Shown: piece by piece, positions 1 to 5,097 of the stretch
How the letters are laid out: each line of letters starts with the position of its first letter
How positions within the stretch are numbered: position 1 is the stretch's first letter
From: an uncultured Spirochaetia bacterium
GTDB lineage: Bacteria; Spirochaetota; UBA4802; JAGODF01
DNA: 5,097 nt
Assembly: GCA_937967705.1 (NCBI GenBank)
Contig: CALCJG010000462.1
Span: forward strand, 1-5,097
Reading direction: 5' to 3'
Made by a program: the position numbers and the translations under genes
Notes under the pieces: model-generated
What the model saw: the letters and a program-made list of their open reading frames with translations, nothing else
Told to the model about the DNA's origin: nothing
Database searches by the model: none

Positions 1-146
1 TACGGAAATGCGGACAGGAGAAGGGGTTGGAAAACTGCGGTCATTGCCCGGACTATTCCTGTGCCCAGCTGGACGGGTTGCTGAAATTCATACCCAATCC
101 CACTGCCAGGGAGAATCTGGAGAGGATAGTCGCGGGAAGAAGATGA
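1..146 (+). CDS. DUF3795 family cysteine-rich protein, C-terminal fragment
   Basis: The 5' end is cut off by the window edge. Reading from base 3 gives 47 residues and then TGA at 144-146. The fragment begins RKCGQEKGLENCGHCPDY and has four cysteines in a C-x8-C-x2-C-x4-C pattern, followed by a short helical tail (LLKFIPNPTARENLERI). This matches my memory of the C-terminus of DUF3795 proteins ('CgrEKGvenCayCddypC...L...f.....a..nL..i'). These are small, probably metal-binding, cysteine-rich proteins of unknown function that are frequent in anaerobic bacteria and archaea. The competing longer reading in the next frame (8-199) lacks this family match and is judged a shadow. The gene runs tail-to-tail with creD, so it is not part of the cre unit. 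The family call is fairly secure; function is unknown. Confidence 0.8.
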   Translation, partial: RKCGQEKGLENCGHCPDYSCAQLDGLLKFIPNPTARENLERIVAGRR

Positions 147-154
147 AATCGTGT

Positions 155-181
155 AAAAAATGCGGCGGCTTGATTTTTTTT
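155..181 (+). terminator. A-tract/T-tract inverted repeat after the DUF3795 gene, possible weak terminator
   Basis: AAAAAAT at 155-161 can pair with ATTTTTT at 173-179 across an 11-nt GC-rich loop, and eight T residues run from 174 to 181. It starts 8 nt after the DUF3795 stop codon, where a transcript end is expected. The stem is A:U only, extended at best by one C:G and two G:U pairs inside the loop, so it lacks the GC-rich stem of a good intrinsic terminator. I give it low confidence. Confidence 0.3.
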
Positions 182-366
182 CATCAAAAGGGTTGCTGAA
201 AAACGAATCCCTCTGTATATTTATTATGTCATCTGGCAATGTTGCAGTAAGGCGGTGGGAATAACGAGAGGTCCCGGACCGCTTCTTCTCAAATGAAGAC
301 GTGAATAAGGACATGGCTGGGTGAGATTCTGTAAGGGTTGTGTGTTTTGTATGTCACAAGAGTTTT

Positions 367-396
367 GAGAGCCATCTTCGGAAGGGGATGGCTCTC
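367..396 (-). terminator. Perfect 10-bp inverted repeat beyond the creD stop, possible 3'-end hairpin
   Basis: GAGAGCCATC (367-376) and GATGGCTCTC (387-396) are exact reverse complements separated by a 10-nt loop. On the minus strand the hairpin begins 16 nt after the creD stop codon, as expected for a 3'-end structure. No T-run follows the stem on either strand (AAAACT on the minus, GCGTATT on the plus), so it is not a canonical rho-independent terminator. It may act as an mRNA 3'-end stabiliser, a rho-assisted terminator, or a protein-binding palindrome. Confidence 0.4.
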
Positions 397-412
397 GCGT
401 ATTAATGCCCTG

Positions 413-1774
413 CTAGGAAGAAAAACCCTCCAGGCTTTCCGAACCTTCCCGGTCGTTCCCCAGTCTTATATTGTACCAGTCGATGTTACGGGTGATGTAC
501 ATCACCGTGCCCAGTATGATGAAGAGCGCCAGAGAACCGAGGAGCAGCGTGTAGTCCTCATTTTCCAGCAGTATGTAGAGATAGCCGTAGAGCATGACCA
601 AGAGACCGGCCATGAAGGCCGCATGCCGGCGCGTTCCCAGCACTTTGAAGCAATAGCCCGATATCATACCGATGACTCCCAGCGTGGAGAGGGTATAGGA
701 GAGCAGGAAGTTCATGTGCTCCGAGAGGGAAAGGAAAAGAAGGTAGAAGAGGCACATGGCAAAGCCCACCATCAGGTACTGGATGGGATGGATATTGAGA
801 CGGTTGAAGAGTTCAAAGAGGAAGAAGGCCAGAAAGGTGAGGGAGATGAAGAGGAAGCCGTATTTAACGGCCCGCACGCACTTCTGATAAAAGTCCACGG
901 GAAGGTACATCTTCACCCCGAAGGCGCTCCGGGCGAAGACCTGCGGGTCGGGGGTTTCCCCCTCCTTCCACTCCTGGGGAATGTTGCGCCCGAAATAGGA
1001 AACCTTCCAGCTGGCGCTGAAACCCTTACCGCTGATCTCCCGTGTGGCGGGGAGATAGGCGCCGAAGAAACTGGGATGTTCCCAGGGGGATTCCATCTCC
1101 ACGATGGTCTCCTTGCCCAGGGGCGCGAAACTGAGCGAGGAACTCCCGCGCAGATCGATGCGGAAATCGTAGGCCAGCGTGGCGCCACCCCGGCCCAGAT
1201 TCTTCAGCTGGACGTGTATTCCCGAGGTAAAGACCTGGGCGTTCTTGACTCCCGGCAGAAAGATGAGGCTCTCCCCGTTCCACTTGAGGCGTATCTCCTT
1301 CTGTATGCCCCGGTTGTCGGGGATACCCACGGCCAGGAAGGCCCGTTCCCAGAGGACGTTCTTCCCTGCAATGTTGAGTTTTCGAAAATCCGGCTTCTTG
1401 AATTCACCGCGGAAGTGGAGATCCTTGAGGCTGTATAGGATGACTTCATAGAGCCCCCGGGAGCGCTTTTCCGGAAGTATCCGTCCGCTGATCTTCAGAC
1501 TCTCCGGGAGGAAATAGGCGTTTTCGATGCTCATGCGGGTGACCTTTTTTTCGTCCACATAACGGGTCTGGTACGGAACGACGAGCACCGGGCCCTGCAG
1601 AAACTGCTCGAAGCCCCATTTTTCGCTCACTTCCTTGATCGCCGCCGCACGACGCCCCTCTCTCTCCGAAATGACTCCCGTCACCATCCCCAGGGGAATG
1701 AGGAGCATCAGGGCCAAAAAGCCCGTGAAGAGAATTTTAACGGTTAATGACTGTTTGATGTTTTTAATCTGCAT
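413..1774 (-). CDS. creD: CreD inner-membrane protein
   Basis: This encodes a 453-residue CreD-family inner-membrane protein, close to the ~450 aa of E. coli CreD. An N-terminal membrane anchor spans about residues 13-33. It is followed by the family signature WGFEQFLQGPVLVVPY (53-68) and a large periplasmic domain to about residue 300. Five hydrophobic segments then follow at about 306-325, 331-350, 354-374, 383-402 and 407-425. The stretch HPIQYLMVGFAMCLFYLL (329-346) and the closing TRNIDWY (428-434) are classic CreD. The biochemical role is not established; in Gammaproteobacteria its expression reports CreBC activation and affects envelope integrity and beta-lactam tolerance. The ATG at 1774 has AAGGAG at 1781-1786 six bases upstream. 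The gene follows creC by 86 bp but has its own CreB-type promoter, so it can be transcribed separately. No frameshift or missing segment is seen. The family call is very secure. Confidence 0.96.
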   Translation of the reverse strand: MQIKNIKQSLTVKILFTGFLALMLLIPLGMVTGVISEREGRRAAAIKEVSEKWGFEQFLQGPVLVVPYQTRYVDEKKVTRMSIENAYFLPESLKISGRILPEKRSRGLYEVILYSLKDLHFRGEFKKPDFRKLNIAGKNVLWERAFLAVGIPDNRGIQKEIRLKWNGESLIFLPGVKNAQVFTSGIHVQLKNLGRGGATLAYDFRIDLRGSSSLSFAPLGKETIVEMESPWEHPSFFGAYLPATREISGKGFSASWKVSYFGRNIPQEWKEGETPDPQVFARSAFGVKMYLPVDFYQKCVRAVKYGFLFISLTFLAFFLFELFNRLNIHPIQYLMVGFAMCLFYLLFLSLSEHMNFLLSYTLSTLGVIGMISGYCFKVLGTRRHAAFMAGLLVMLYGYLYILLENEDYTLLLGSLALFIILGTVMYITRNIDWYNIRLGNDREGSESLEGFSS

Positions 1775-1804
1775 GATCCGCTCCTTGTTCTGTGATTTGT
1801 TTTC

Positions 1805-1810
1805 AGAATA
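1805..1810 (-). promoter_or_regulatory. Candidate -10 element of the creD promoter
   Basis: On the minus strand TATTCT lies 10 bp downstream of the last TTCAC half-site and 30 bp upstream of the creD ATG. No convincing -35 hexamer is found 16-18 bp upstream; that position is occupied by the CreB half-sites. This is the usual layout of activator-dependent promoters of the OmpR/PhoB family, where the regulator replaces the -35 contact. It matches TATAAT at only four of six positions, so the exact hexamer is uncertain. Confidence 0.45.
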
Positions 1811-1820
1811 GGAGGTCTCT

Positions 1821-1847
1821 GTGAAGGGATTATGAAAACAGTGTGAA
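1821..1847 (-). promoter_or_regulatory. CreB operator: tandem cre tags upstream of creD
   Basis: Read on the minus strand, the 27 bp are TTCAC-N6-TTCAT-N6-TTCAC, three half-sites with an exact 11-bp period. The described E. coli cre tag and Aeromonas blr tag are TTCAC-N6-TTCAC. This site is therefore two overlapping tags sharing a central half-site with one mismatch. It starts 13 nt after the creC stop codon and ends 46 bp before the creD ATG, in the only gap inside the cre locus. With creB and creC directly upstream, the predicted ligand is phosphorylated CreB acting as activator of creD. The central part also resembles a Pho box loosely, which is expected because PhoB and CreB belong to the same DNA-binding family. 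Confidence 0.8.
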
Positions 1848-1860
1848 GGGGGGAATTTTT

Positions 1861-3291
1861 TTAAATTTTTTGAGGAAAGACAAGTGTTGCAGTGACCCCC
1901 CCCTCCTCGTTGTTGATTATTTCAATGCGGCCGCCGTGAAGGGAAACCGCCTCCCGTACGAAGGGGAGTCCCAGGCCCGTGCTCTTCTTGCCGCCGGGGC
2001 CCGGCAGGGAGTAGAACCGGTCGAAGATCTTGTCCAGGGCATAGGCGGGTATGCCTGAGCCGCTGTCCCGTACCCCAATGATTACGGAATCCCCTTCCCT
2101 GCGAGCGTCGGCGCGGATGGTGCCTCCCTCCGGAGTGAACCGAAGGGCGTTTTCCAGCAGATTGAGAAGCGCCTGTTTCATTAAAAAACGCTCCCCCCGA
2201 AGGGTTAGTCCCGGATCGGCATGCGCGATGAGGGTGATCCTCTTCTTCGTCAGGGAGGGCTCCATGATGCCGGACACCTCGGTGAACAGGGAGGACAGGG
2301 GAATGGTCTCCACGTCCTCAAGGCGCCGCCGCCTTTCCAGGGAGGAGAGTTCCAGGAGACGCTCGATGATCTCCTCCATGCGGCGTGTCTCCCTCAGGAT
2401 GTTGCCGTAAAATTTTTTCCTCTGTTCCTCCGGCATCGCCTCCTCCAGAAGTTCCGCGGAGCCCCGCAGGGAGGTGAGCGGGCTCTTAAGCTCGTGTGTC
2501 AGCGCCTGTACGTATTCCTCGATGTATTTCTTTCCCCGCAGTTCCTGCCAGAGTTCCTCGAAGGATTTTCCCAGGAGTTGAATCTCCCTGCCCGAGAGGA
2601 GGGGGAGCCGCGCGCTCTCGTTGGTCTTCAGGGACTGCACGTAGGCCGTCAGCCTTCGCAGGGGACGCCCGATCCAGTAGGAGAGCACCAGGCTGAGAAA
2701 GACCGCGGCGGCGGTGACCACCAGGCCGATGAAAAAGAGCTTCCTCTTGGCGATCTCGATGAAGGGGGTTACGCTGTCCTGGGATTTGAAGACGGTGAGG
2801 ACGCCGATGATGCGGTTTCCCAAACGGACCGGTGCGGCCACGTAGAGCATGCTCGAAGCGGGGTCCTCCGGCTTCAGGCGGGTGGAACGGGCGCCGTAAC
2901 GTCCCCTCAGGGTGAGATGGACGTCGTTCCACCGGGAAAAATCCCTGCCCACGTTGCGGGGATCGGAGGAATCGAAGAGGACGATCCCCCGTGCGTCGGT
3001 CACGTAGGCGCCCAGTTCCATGCCGGTCTTTTTCAGCCCGTATATCTGGGCGGAGAGTTTGCGGCCCAGGGCCGTGCGGAAGGCGCCGTCGAGGCGGGAG
3101 GTCTGTATCCTTCTCTCCCGGAGATCCGACTCCAGCAGGGAGGCCAGGAGATGGGCGGTGTCGTTGAGGGACTCCTCCACCGCCTCCAGGTAGCGGGGCC
3201 GCATATCCTTCATGGTGGAATCCGAGAGGAAATAAAATCCCGCAAGGTAGATGAGTACGAAGCTGACGAGAATGCGGGTGCTGATCCTCAT
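1861..3291 (-). CDS. creC: CreC sensor histidine kinase
   Basis: This encodes a 476-residue membrane-bound sensor kinase, nearly the same length as E. coli CreC (474). Transmembrane segments are at about residues 7-22 and 185-207. They flank a periplasmic sensor domain that holds DFSRWNDVHLTLRGRYGARST (117-137) and MLYVAAPV (148-155), stretches nearly identical in CreC of enterobacteria. A HAMP-like linker follows at about 208-255. The kinase core has the H box ALTHELKSPL with phospho-accepting His266, the N box with Asn377 and Asn381, the G1 box DSGSGIP (409-415), the F box FDRFYS (423-428) and the G2 box TGLGLPF (438-444). All catalytic motifs are intact. It should autophosphorylate and pass the phosphate to CreB; its signal is undefined, though in E. 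coli it is tied to carbon source and fermentation products. The start overlaps the creB stop as ATGA and has no good Shine-Dalgarno, so translation is probably coupled to creB. Confidence 0.95.
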   Translation of the reverse strand: MRISTRILVSFVLIYLAGFYFLSDSTMKDMRPRYLEAVEESLNDTAHLLASLLESDLRERRIQTSRLDGAFRTALGRKLSAQIYGLKKTGMELGAYVTDARGIVLFDSSDPRNVGRDFSRWNDVHLTLRGRYGARSTRLKPEDPASSMLYVAAPVRLGNRIIGVLTVFKSQDSVTPFIEIAKRKLFFIGLVVTAAAVFLSLVLSYWIGRPLRRLTAYVQSLKTNESARLPLLSGREIQLLGKSFEELWQELRGKKYIEEYVQALTHELKSPLTSLRGSAELLEEAMPEEQRKKFYGNILRETRRMEEIIERLLELSSLERRRRLEDVETIPLSSLFTEVSGIMEPSLTKKRITLIAHADPGLTLRGERFLMKQALLNLLENALRFTPEGGTIRADARREGDSVIIGVRDSGSGIPAYALDKIFDRFYSLPGPGGKKSTGLGLPFVREAVSLHGGRIEIINNEEGGVTATLVFPQKI

Positions 3292-3968
3292 AGATCGTCC
3301 TTCAGGGCATAGCCGTATCCCCGGTGCGTAACGATGGGGTCCAGGCCGGGGCGGACGGTCCGCAGCTTGCCCCGTATGCTCTTGATATGGGCGTCCACCG
3401 TCCGCTCGAAGCTCTCCTCGGGCTCCTCCCAGACCAGGTCCATGATCTTCTCCCGGGTGTAAACCCAGCCCGGCCGGTTGATGAGGAGGCAGAGGATTTC
3501 GTATTCGTAGCGGGAGAGGACAAGACGCTCCCCGTAGTAGAGGATCTGCCGCCGGTTGGTGTCGATCTCGAAGGGGGCGGTGGATGATTCGCGTTGTGGT
3601 TTGTCGGCGCTGCGGCGCAGTACCGCCTTGACCCGGGAGACCACCTCCCGGGGACTGAAGGGCTTGACGACGTAATCGTCCGCGCCCAGCTCAAGGCCCA
3701 GGATGCGGTCGATCTCGCCGGAACGAGCGGTAAGGAAGATGGCGGGAACGTCGGAATCCCTGCGCAGGGATTTGAGGAGCTCGAAGCCGCTGATGTCCGG
3801 AAGCCCCACATCGATGATCACCAGGTCCACTGGTTTATCCTTCAGCAACTGCCGCCCCTGCTCCCCCGTGGCCGCCCAGAGGGCGATGAATCCCTCCGTG
3901 CCGAGGGCGTAGGTGAGGGTGTCGGCGATGCCCGATTCGTCCTCGATGATGAGTACCGTCTGCTTCAT
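3288..3968 (-). CDS. creB: CreB response regulator, OmpR/PhoB family
   Basis: This encodes a 226-residue two-domain response regulator of usual family length. The receiver domain covers about residues 1-120. It has the acidic pair Glu9-Asp10, the phospho-acceptor Asp53 within IIDVGLPDISGFEL, the switch Thr80 and the conserved Lys102 in VVKPFSPRE. The string DVGLPDISGFEL is the same in E. coli CreB as I recall it. The winged-helix DNA-binding domain covers about 130-226, with the recognition helix at RTVDAHIKSIRGKLR (189-203) and the wing at THRGYGY (214-220). Once phosphorylated by CreC it should bind cre tags such as the one upstream of creD. The ATG at 3968 is preceded by GGGGTGAT, which can pair with the GGTGA end of the Shine-Dalgarno consensus but is not strong. 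It is the first gene of the cre unit and overlaps creC by 4 nt. Unlike E. coli, no creA precedes it; a crotonase gene with its own terminator lies there instead. Confidence 0.95.
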   Translation of the reverse strand: MKQTVLIIEDESGIADTLTYALGTEGFIALWAATGEQGRQLLKDKPVDLVIIDVGLPDISGFELLKSLRRDSDVPAIFLTARSGEIDRILGLELGADDYVVKPFSPREVVSRVKAVLRRSADKPQRESSTAPFEIDTNRRQILYYGERLVLSRYEYEILCLLINRPGWVYTREKIMDLVWEEPEESFERTVDAHIKSIRGKLRTVRPGLDPIVTHRGYGYALKDDL

Positions 3969-3999
3969 ATCACCCCGCTGCCGTAAATGATCTTTCCTG

Positions 4000-4029
4000 T
4001 CAAGGGGTCAGATGCCCCGGTCCCCTTGA
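4000..4029. repeat. Inverted repeat in the creB leader/promoter region
   Basis: TCAAGGGG (4000-4007) and CCCCTTGA (4022-4029) are exact reverse complements around a 14-nt spacer. The repeat lies 32 bp upstream of the creB ATG. Its right arm overlaps the candidate -10 hexamer of the creB promoter, so most of it would be in the 5' untranslated leader. It could be a regulator-binding palindrome or a leader hairpin. No T-run follows on the minus strand, so it is not an intrinsic terminator. The spacer also holds a CCCC that could pair alternatively with the left-arm GGGG. Confidence 0.5.
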
Positions 4030-4054
4030 TAAGGGATCGCGGAGGATTTGTAAA
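4026..4054 (-). promoter_or_regulatory. Candidate sigma-70-type promoter for creBC
   Basis: On the minus strand TTTACA (4049-4054, five of six to TTGACA) and TATCAA (4026-4031, four of six to TATAAT) are separated by exactly 17 bp. The start point would fall near 4018-4020, leaving a leader of about 50 nt before creB. It lies between the crotonase terminator and creB, which is where a promoter is needed. A perfect TTGACA also exists at 3998-4003 but has no acceptable -10 before the creB ATG. No TTCAC-type cre tag is seen here, so autoregulation by CreB is not suggested. Confidence 0.4.
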
Positions 4055-4087
4055 GTCTTCTTTGGTGTCGGCCGTCGGGGAAGGGAT

Positions 4088-4122
4088 AAAAAATGCCGGA
4101 GGGGAGTTCGTCCCCGCCGGCA
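4088..4122 (-). terminator. Rho-independent terminator after the crotonase gene
   Basis: On the minus strand TGCCGG (4117-4122) pairs with CCGGCA (4094-4099). After one mismatched pair, GGGGA (4111-4115) pairs with TCCCC (4101-4105) around a 5-nt loop. Six T residues (4088-4093) follow at once. This is a GC-rich 6+5-bp stem with a U-tract, 29 nt after the crotonase stop codon. It separates the acyl-CoA unit from the creBCD unit. Confidence 0.88.
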
Positions 4123-4151
4123 GAGATGTATATCAACTGGTTCTGGCTCTC

Positions 4152-4922
4152 TCACTCACCGATGAAATTAGGCTCCCGCTTCTGCATGAAGGCGGTCATC
4201 CCCTCCATCGTGTCCTTGGAAGTAAAAAGTTTGGCGAGCTCCTCGCGCTCCACCTTCAGGTGCTGTTCCGGAGAGACGCTGGGGCTCATGGAGAGAATTT
4301 TCAGCAGGGCCTTGACCGAGAGGGGCGGCCTTTTGGCGATCTGCCCGGCAAATTCCAGCGCCTCCTCCATCACCTTGCCCTCGTCGCAGATGCGGTCCAC
4401 CATCCCCAGGGCCGCGGCCTCTTCGGCCTCCATCTGCTTGCCGAGGATCATATACTCCAGAGCCTTGGACCGTCCGATGAGGCGCGGCAGCCTCAGGGTA
4501 CCCCCGTACCCCGGGATGATGCCCAGGTTGGTTTCCGTCAGGCCTACGCGTGCGCCCTTCTTGAGAAAACGGAAATGGCAGGCCATGGCCAGCTCGCATC
4601 CGCCTCCCAGAGCATGGCCGTTCATGGCGGCTATGACGGGTTTGGGGTAGTCCTCGATCTTGTTCCAGATGTCCTGTCCCCTTTTGAGAAAGTCCACGGC
4701 GCTGAGTCCCCCGAAGCCGCTGGTGAGGTCCGCCCCGGCGCTGAAGATCTTGTCGCCGGAACCCGTCACGATCATGGCCCGTATCTCCCGGTTGTTCTCG
4801 TTGGCGTCCAGGAAGCTGCGGAATCCCTCGAAGACCTCGTGGCTCAGTTGATTGGCCTTGGGCTTGTTGATGGTGAGGATTCCCACCATCCCCTGCTGTT
4901 CGAATAATACTGCATCAGACAT
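4152..4922 (-). CDS. Enoyl-CoA hydratase/isomerase (crotonase) family protein
   Basis: This encodes a 256-residue, single-domain cytosolic enzyme of the normal crotonase length, probably an oligomer. The oxyanion-hole elements are FSAGADL (60-66) and ALGGGCELAMAC (104-115). Glu110 (GGGCE) and Glu130 (GLTETNLG) are 20 residues apart, matching the catalytic Glu144/Glu164 pair of rat crotonase. It is therefore likely a true 2-enoyl-CoA hydratase adding water to the trans-2 double bond in beta-oxidation or a related acyl-CoA route. IPGYGGTLRLPR (136-147) and the C-terminal EGMTAFMQKREPNF (240-253) are also typical. His116 stands where the family usually has Asp after 'MAC'. The exact acyl-CoA substrate cannot be read from sequence. 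The ATG is preceded by AGGAGG (4929-4934) six bases upstream, which fixes the start and overlaps the stop codon of the preceding gene, so the two are probably co-transcribed. Transcription ends at the terminator just downstream. Confidence 0.93.
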   Translation of the reverse strand: MSDAVLFEQQGMVGILTINKPKANQLSHEVFEGFRSFLDANENNREIRAMIVTGSGDKIFSAGADLTSGFGGLSAVDFLKRGQDIWNKIEDYPKPVIAAMNGHALGGGCELAMACHFRFLKKGARVGLTETNLGIIPGYGGTLRLPRLIGRSKALEYMILGKQMEAEEAAALGMVDRICDEGKVMEEALEFAGQIAKRPPLSVKALLKILSMSPSVSPEQHLKVEREELAKLFTSKDTMEGMTAFMQKREPNFIGE

Positions 4923-4932
4923 GTCTTTCCTC

Positions 4933-5097
4933 CTATCTCCCCATGGTTTTAAACGAGCCGTCGATGATCTCGGGCTCGGGTTTGAGAATGCTCAGCTTGT
5001 AGCGCTCCACGAGCATGTTGAGCGCCCCGGCGATCTGATCGGGCTGCATGCCCGAAGCCAGGGTGAAGGGGCCCGCGAAGGCGCCCATGCCGTTCTT
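4933..5097 (-). CDS. C-terminal end of an unidentified gene upstream of the crotonase
   Basis: Its 5' part lies beyond the window. An open frame of 54 codons enters at 5097 and ends with TAG at 4933-4935, inside the Shine-Dalgarno of the crotonase gene. The visible protein contains NGMGAFAGPFTLASGM, then a predicted helix (PDQIAGALNMLVERYKL), and ends IIDGSFKTMGR. Codon use with strong G/C at third positions agrees with the neighbours, which supports real coding. The tight link to the crotonase gene suggests a partner in acyl-CoA or related carbon metabolism. I do not recognise the family from this fragment and give no function. Confidence 0.7.
   Translation of the reverse strand, partial: KNGMGAFAGPFTLASGMQPDQIAGALNMLVERYKLSILKPEPEIIDGSFKTMGR

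Noticed and set aside
8..199. 63-codon + strand frame as the first gene
   Set aside because: The frame one base on (from base 3 to 146) gives the DUF3795 cysteine pattern, so this one is a shadow. Only its last 18 codons are discussed separately.
270..280. GGTCC-C-GGACC palindrome in the gap between the DUF3795 gene and creD
   Set aside because: It has only 5-bp arms around one base, with no promoter or terminator context, and may be chance.
338..1438. Long open frame on the + strand (366 codons) opposite creD
   Set aside because: It is antisense to a clear CreD protein. Its translation is rich in H, E, G and Q with no domain or membrane pattern. GC-rich coding commonly leaves the opposite strand open.
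2221..3312. Long + strand open frame (363 codons) opposite creC
   Set aside because: It is a shadow of the intact CreC kinase. The composition is low-complexity (G, E, Q, H) and no motif is recognisable.
3998..4003. Perfect TTGACA as the creB -35 box
   Set aside because: At 16-18 bp downstream there is only GC-rich sequence with no -10 likeness, and the start would fall at or past the creB ATG.
3987..4907. Long + strand open frame (306 codons) opposite the crotonase
   Set aside because: It is antisense to a crotonase with intact catalytic residues, and it runs through the terminator hairpin. No family is recognised.
5064..5080. GTGAA followed by a GCGAA-like repeat resembling a cre tag
   Set aside because: The spacing is off by one base, the second half-site is mismatched, and it lies within coding sequence far from a gene start.

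Overview
The window looks like a piece of chromosome from a GC-rich (roughly 55-60% by eye) Gram-negative bacterium. The start-proximal gene fragment belongs to the cysteine-rich DUF3795 family, which is common in strict anaerobes. The crotonase-type acyl-CoA enzyme would also fit an anaerobic, fatty/organic-acid-using lineage such as the former Deltaproteobacteria. That placement is inference; nothing here fixes the taxon. Everything recognised appears to be ordinary host chromosome. I saw no mobile element, CRISPR array, rRNA or tRNA.

Layout. (1) At 1-146 on the + strand is the C-terminal end of a DUF3795 protein. (2) At 147-412 is a non-coding gap between two tail-to-tail genes. It contains an A-tract/T-tract element just after the DUF3795 stop and a perfect 10-bp inverted repeat (367-396) just beyond the end of creD. 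(3) From 413 to 3968, all on the minus strand and transcribed right to left, is a creB-creC-creD locus: response regulator, sensor histidine kinase and inner-membrane CreD. creB and creC overlap by 4 nt (ATGA). creD stands 86 bp after creC behind its own promoter region. (4) At 3969-4151 is a 183-bp gap with a strong rho-independent terminator for the upstream unit and a candidate creB promoter overlapping an inverted repeat. (5) At 4152-5097, minus strand, is a complete enoyl-CoA hydratase/isomerase (crotonase) gene preceded by the last 54 codons of an unidentified gene. The two are closely linked and end at the terminator.

How it works together. By homology, CreC senses an as yet unclear metabolic or envelope cue and phosphorylates CreB, which binds 'cre tags' (TTCAC-N6-TTCAC). 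The creC-creD gap carries TTCAC-N6-TTCAT-N6-TTCAC, three half-sites at an exact 11-bp period. It ends 10 bp upstream of a -10-like hexamer, the geometry expected for an OmpR/PhoB-family activator. This predicts that creD is the direct, locally wired target of CreB, as in enterobacteria and in the Aeromonas Blr system, although the creA gene found next to creB in E. coli is not present here. The cre-tag array is the most informative non-coding signal in the window. I did not find a wholly new system.
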